DNA of 5,420 bases from Candidatus Apopatocola equi (GTDB taxonomy: Bacteria > Bacillota > Clostridia > Oscillospirales > Oscillospiraceae). The stretch lies in the NCBI GenBank assembly GCA_018065965.1, contig JAGHSH010000231.1:1-5420 (forward strand), read 5' to 3'. Made by a program: the position numbers and the translations under genes. Shown here piece by piece: positions 4,982 to 5,420 of the stretch; position 1 is the stretch's first letter; each line of letters begins with the position of its first letter. Below the pieces are notes generated by a model that was not told the DNA's origin, searched no databases, and worked only from the letters and a program-made list of their open reading frames with translations.

Positions 4982-5420
4982 TTACTTTTCGTAATACTCC
5001 CGGGAATAGCAGAAGAGCTCCTGAATGCCGTCCCAGGTGACAGCGGGGTCGGGAGTGGCAACGGAGGTGTAAACGCCGCCGTTCCGGCCGTAGAGCTCGA
5101 CCGTCCGGTCAATGAGCCGGCAGAGCTCCTCACTGCCGATGGCGGAGCCGCGCTCATAGCCCTCGATGCCTACGTTGAAGCCGATTTTGTCGCCGTACTT
5201 CTCCTTGAGCATGGGCACATCGTTGGCGCGGCGCTGCAGCTGGATGAAGTCTACGCCCAGATCGATCATGTAGGGAACAAAGCGCTCGATGCGGCCGCAG
5301 GAGTGCAGCTCAAAGCGGGCGCCGGTGCTCTTGATGGCGTCAATGATGAGCTTGGTGGGCTCAAAGACCATTTCCTCCATCATGGCGGGGGAGAAGAAGG
5401 TGTCCTTCTCGGTGCCCCAG
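4982..5420 (-). CDS. Uroporphyrinogen decarboxylase-fold protein, C-terminal part (5' end outside window)
   Basis: The frame enters from the right edge as WGTEKDTFFSPAMMEEMV, so the methionines at 5378-5383 are internal. About 145 residues remain, against roughly 330-400 for whole family members. The fragment fits the URO-D superfamily, which covers haem-pathway uroporphyrinogen decarboxylase and the cobalamin/coenzyme M methyltransferases (MtaA, MtbA, CmuA and corrinoid demethylase relatives). FELHSCGRIERFVPYMIDLGVD carries an HxC motif (HSCG at 5294-5305), matching two of the zinc ligands of the methyltransferase branch. The following strand reads KIGFNVGIEGYERG and shows no cysteine where I would expect a third ligand; the later cysteines (EELC, ELFC) are probably not equivalent. 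A corrinoid-dependent methyl-transfer role, as in O-demethylase systems, fits better than haem synthesis, but the substrate is unknown. The stop (TAA, 4982-4984) faces the shared terminator at 4888-4915. Confidence 0.78.
   Translation of the reverse strand, partial: WGTEKDTFFSPAMMEEMVFEPTKLIIDAIKSTGARFELHSCGRIERFVPYMIDLGVDFIQLQRRANDVPMLKEKYGDKIGFNVGIEGYERGSAIGSEELCRLIDRTVELYGRNGGVYTSVATPDPAVTWDGIQELFCYSREYYEK

Overview
The window looks like a stretch of chromosome from a GC-rich gut-type Clostridia (Firmicutes/Bacillota, Oscillospiraceae-like). This placement is an inference. It rests on the sigma-A-type promoters, the GGAGG-type ribosome binding sites, a TIGR03905/TSCPD protein, a clostridial-type SPFH/zinc-ribbon protein, and an intergenic repeat of a kind I recall from such genomes. 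No rRNA, tRNA, CRISPR array, transposase or phage gene is visible.

Layout. (1) Bases 2-1303, plus strand: the C-terminal two thirds of the ribosome-associated GTPase TypA/BipA, closed by a hairpin terminator at 1325-1352. (2) Bases 1304-1603: a gene-free stretch with a likely degenerate dispersed repeat and then a near-consensus promoter (TTGACA, 17 bp, TATACT). (3) Bases 1604-2026: a half-size EamA/DMT membrane transporter. (4) Bases 2083-3279: an RlmI-like 23S rRNA methyltransferase with its own extended -10 promoter just after the transporter's stop. (5) Bases 3313-3639: a small TSCPD/TIGR03905 protein. (6) Bases 3582-4873: an SPFH (band 7) protein with three C-terminal zinc ribbons, broken by an apparent one-base deletion at about 3750-3754. 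(7) A hairpin at 4888-4915, likely terminating transcription from both sides. (8) Bases 4982-5420, minus strand: the C-terminal part of a uroporphyrinogen-decarboxylase-fold protein, probably a corrinoid or CoM methyltransferase relative.

The rRNA methyltransferase, TSCPD and SPFH genes are on one strand with a 33-nt gap and then a 58-nt overlap, so they probably form one transcription unit from the promoter at 2030-2058 to the terminator at 4888-4915. The TypA fragment and RlmI-like enzyme concern ribosome function. The SPFH protein is probably membrane-associated. The EamA protein and the minus-strand gene have no evident link to the rest.

The main anomaly lies at 3550-3760. The TSCPD frame runs past its usual end into the next gene, and the SPFH gene is split between two frames. 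I see no wholly new biological system. The least understood part is the TSCPD/SPFH-zinc-ribbon pair.
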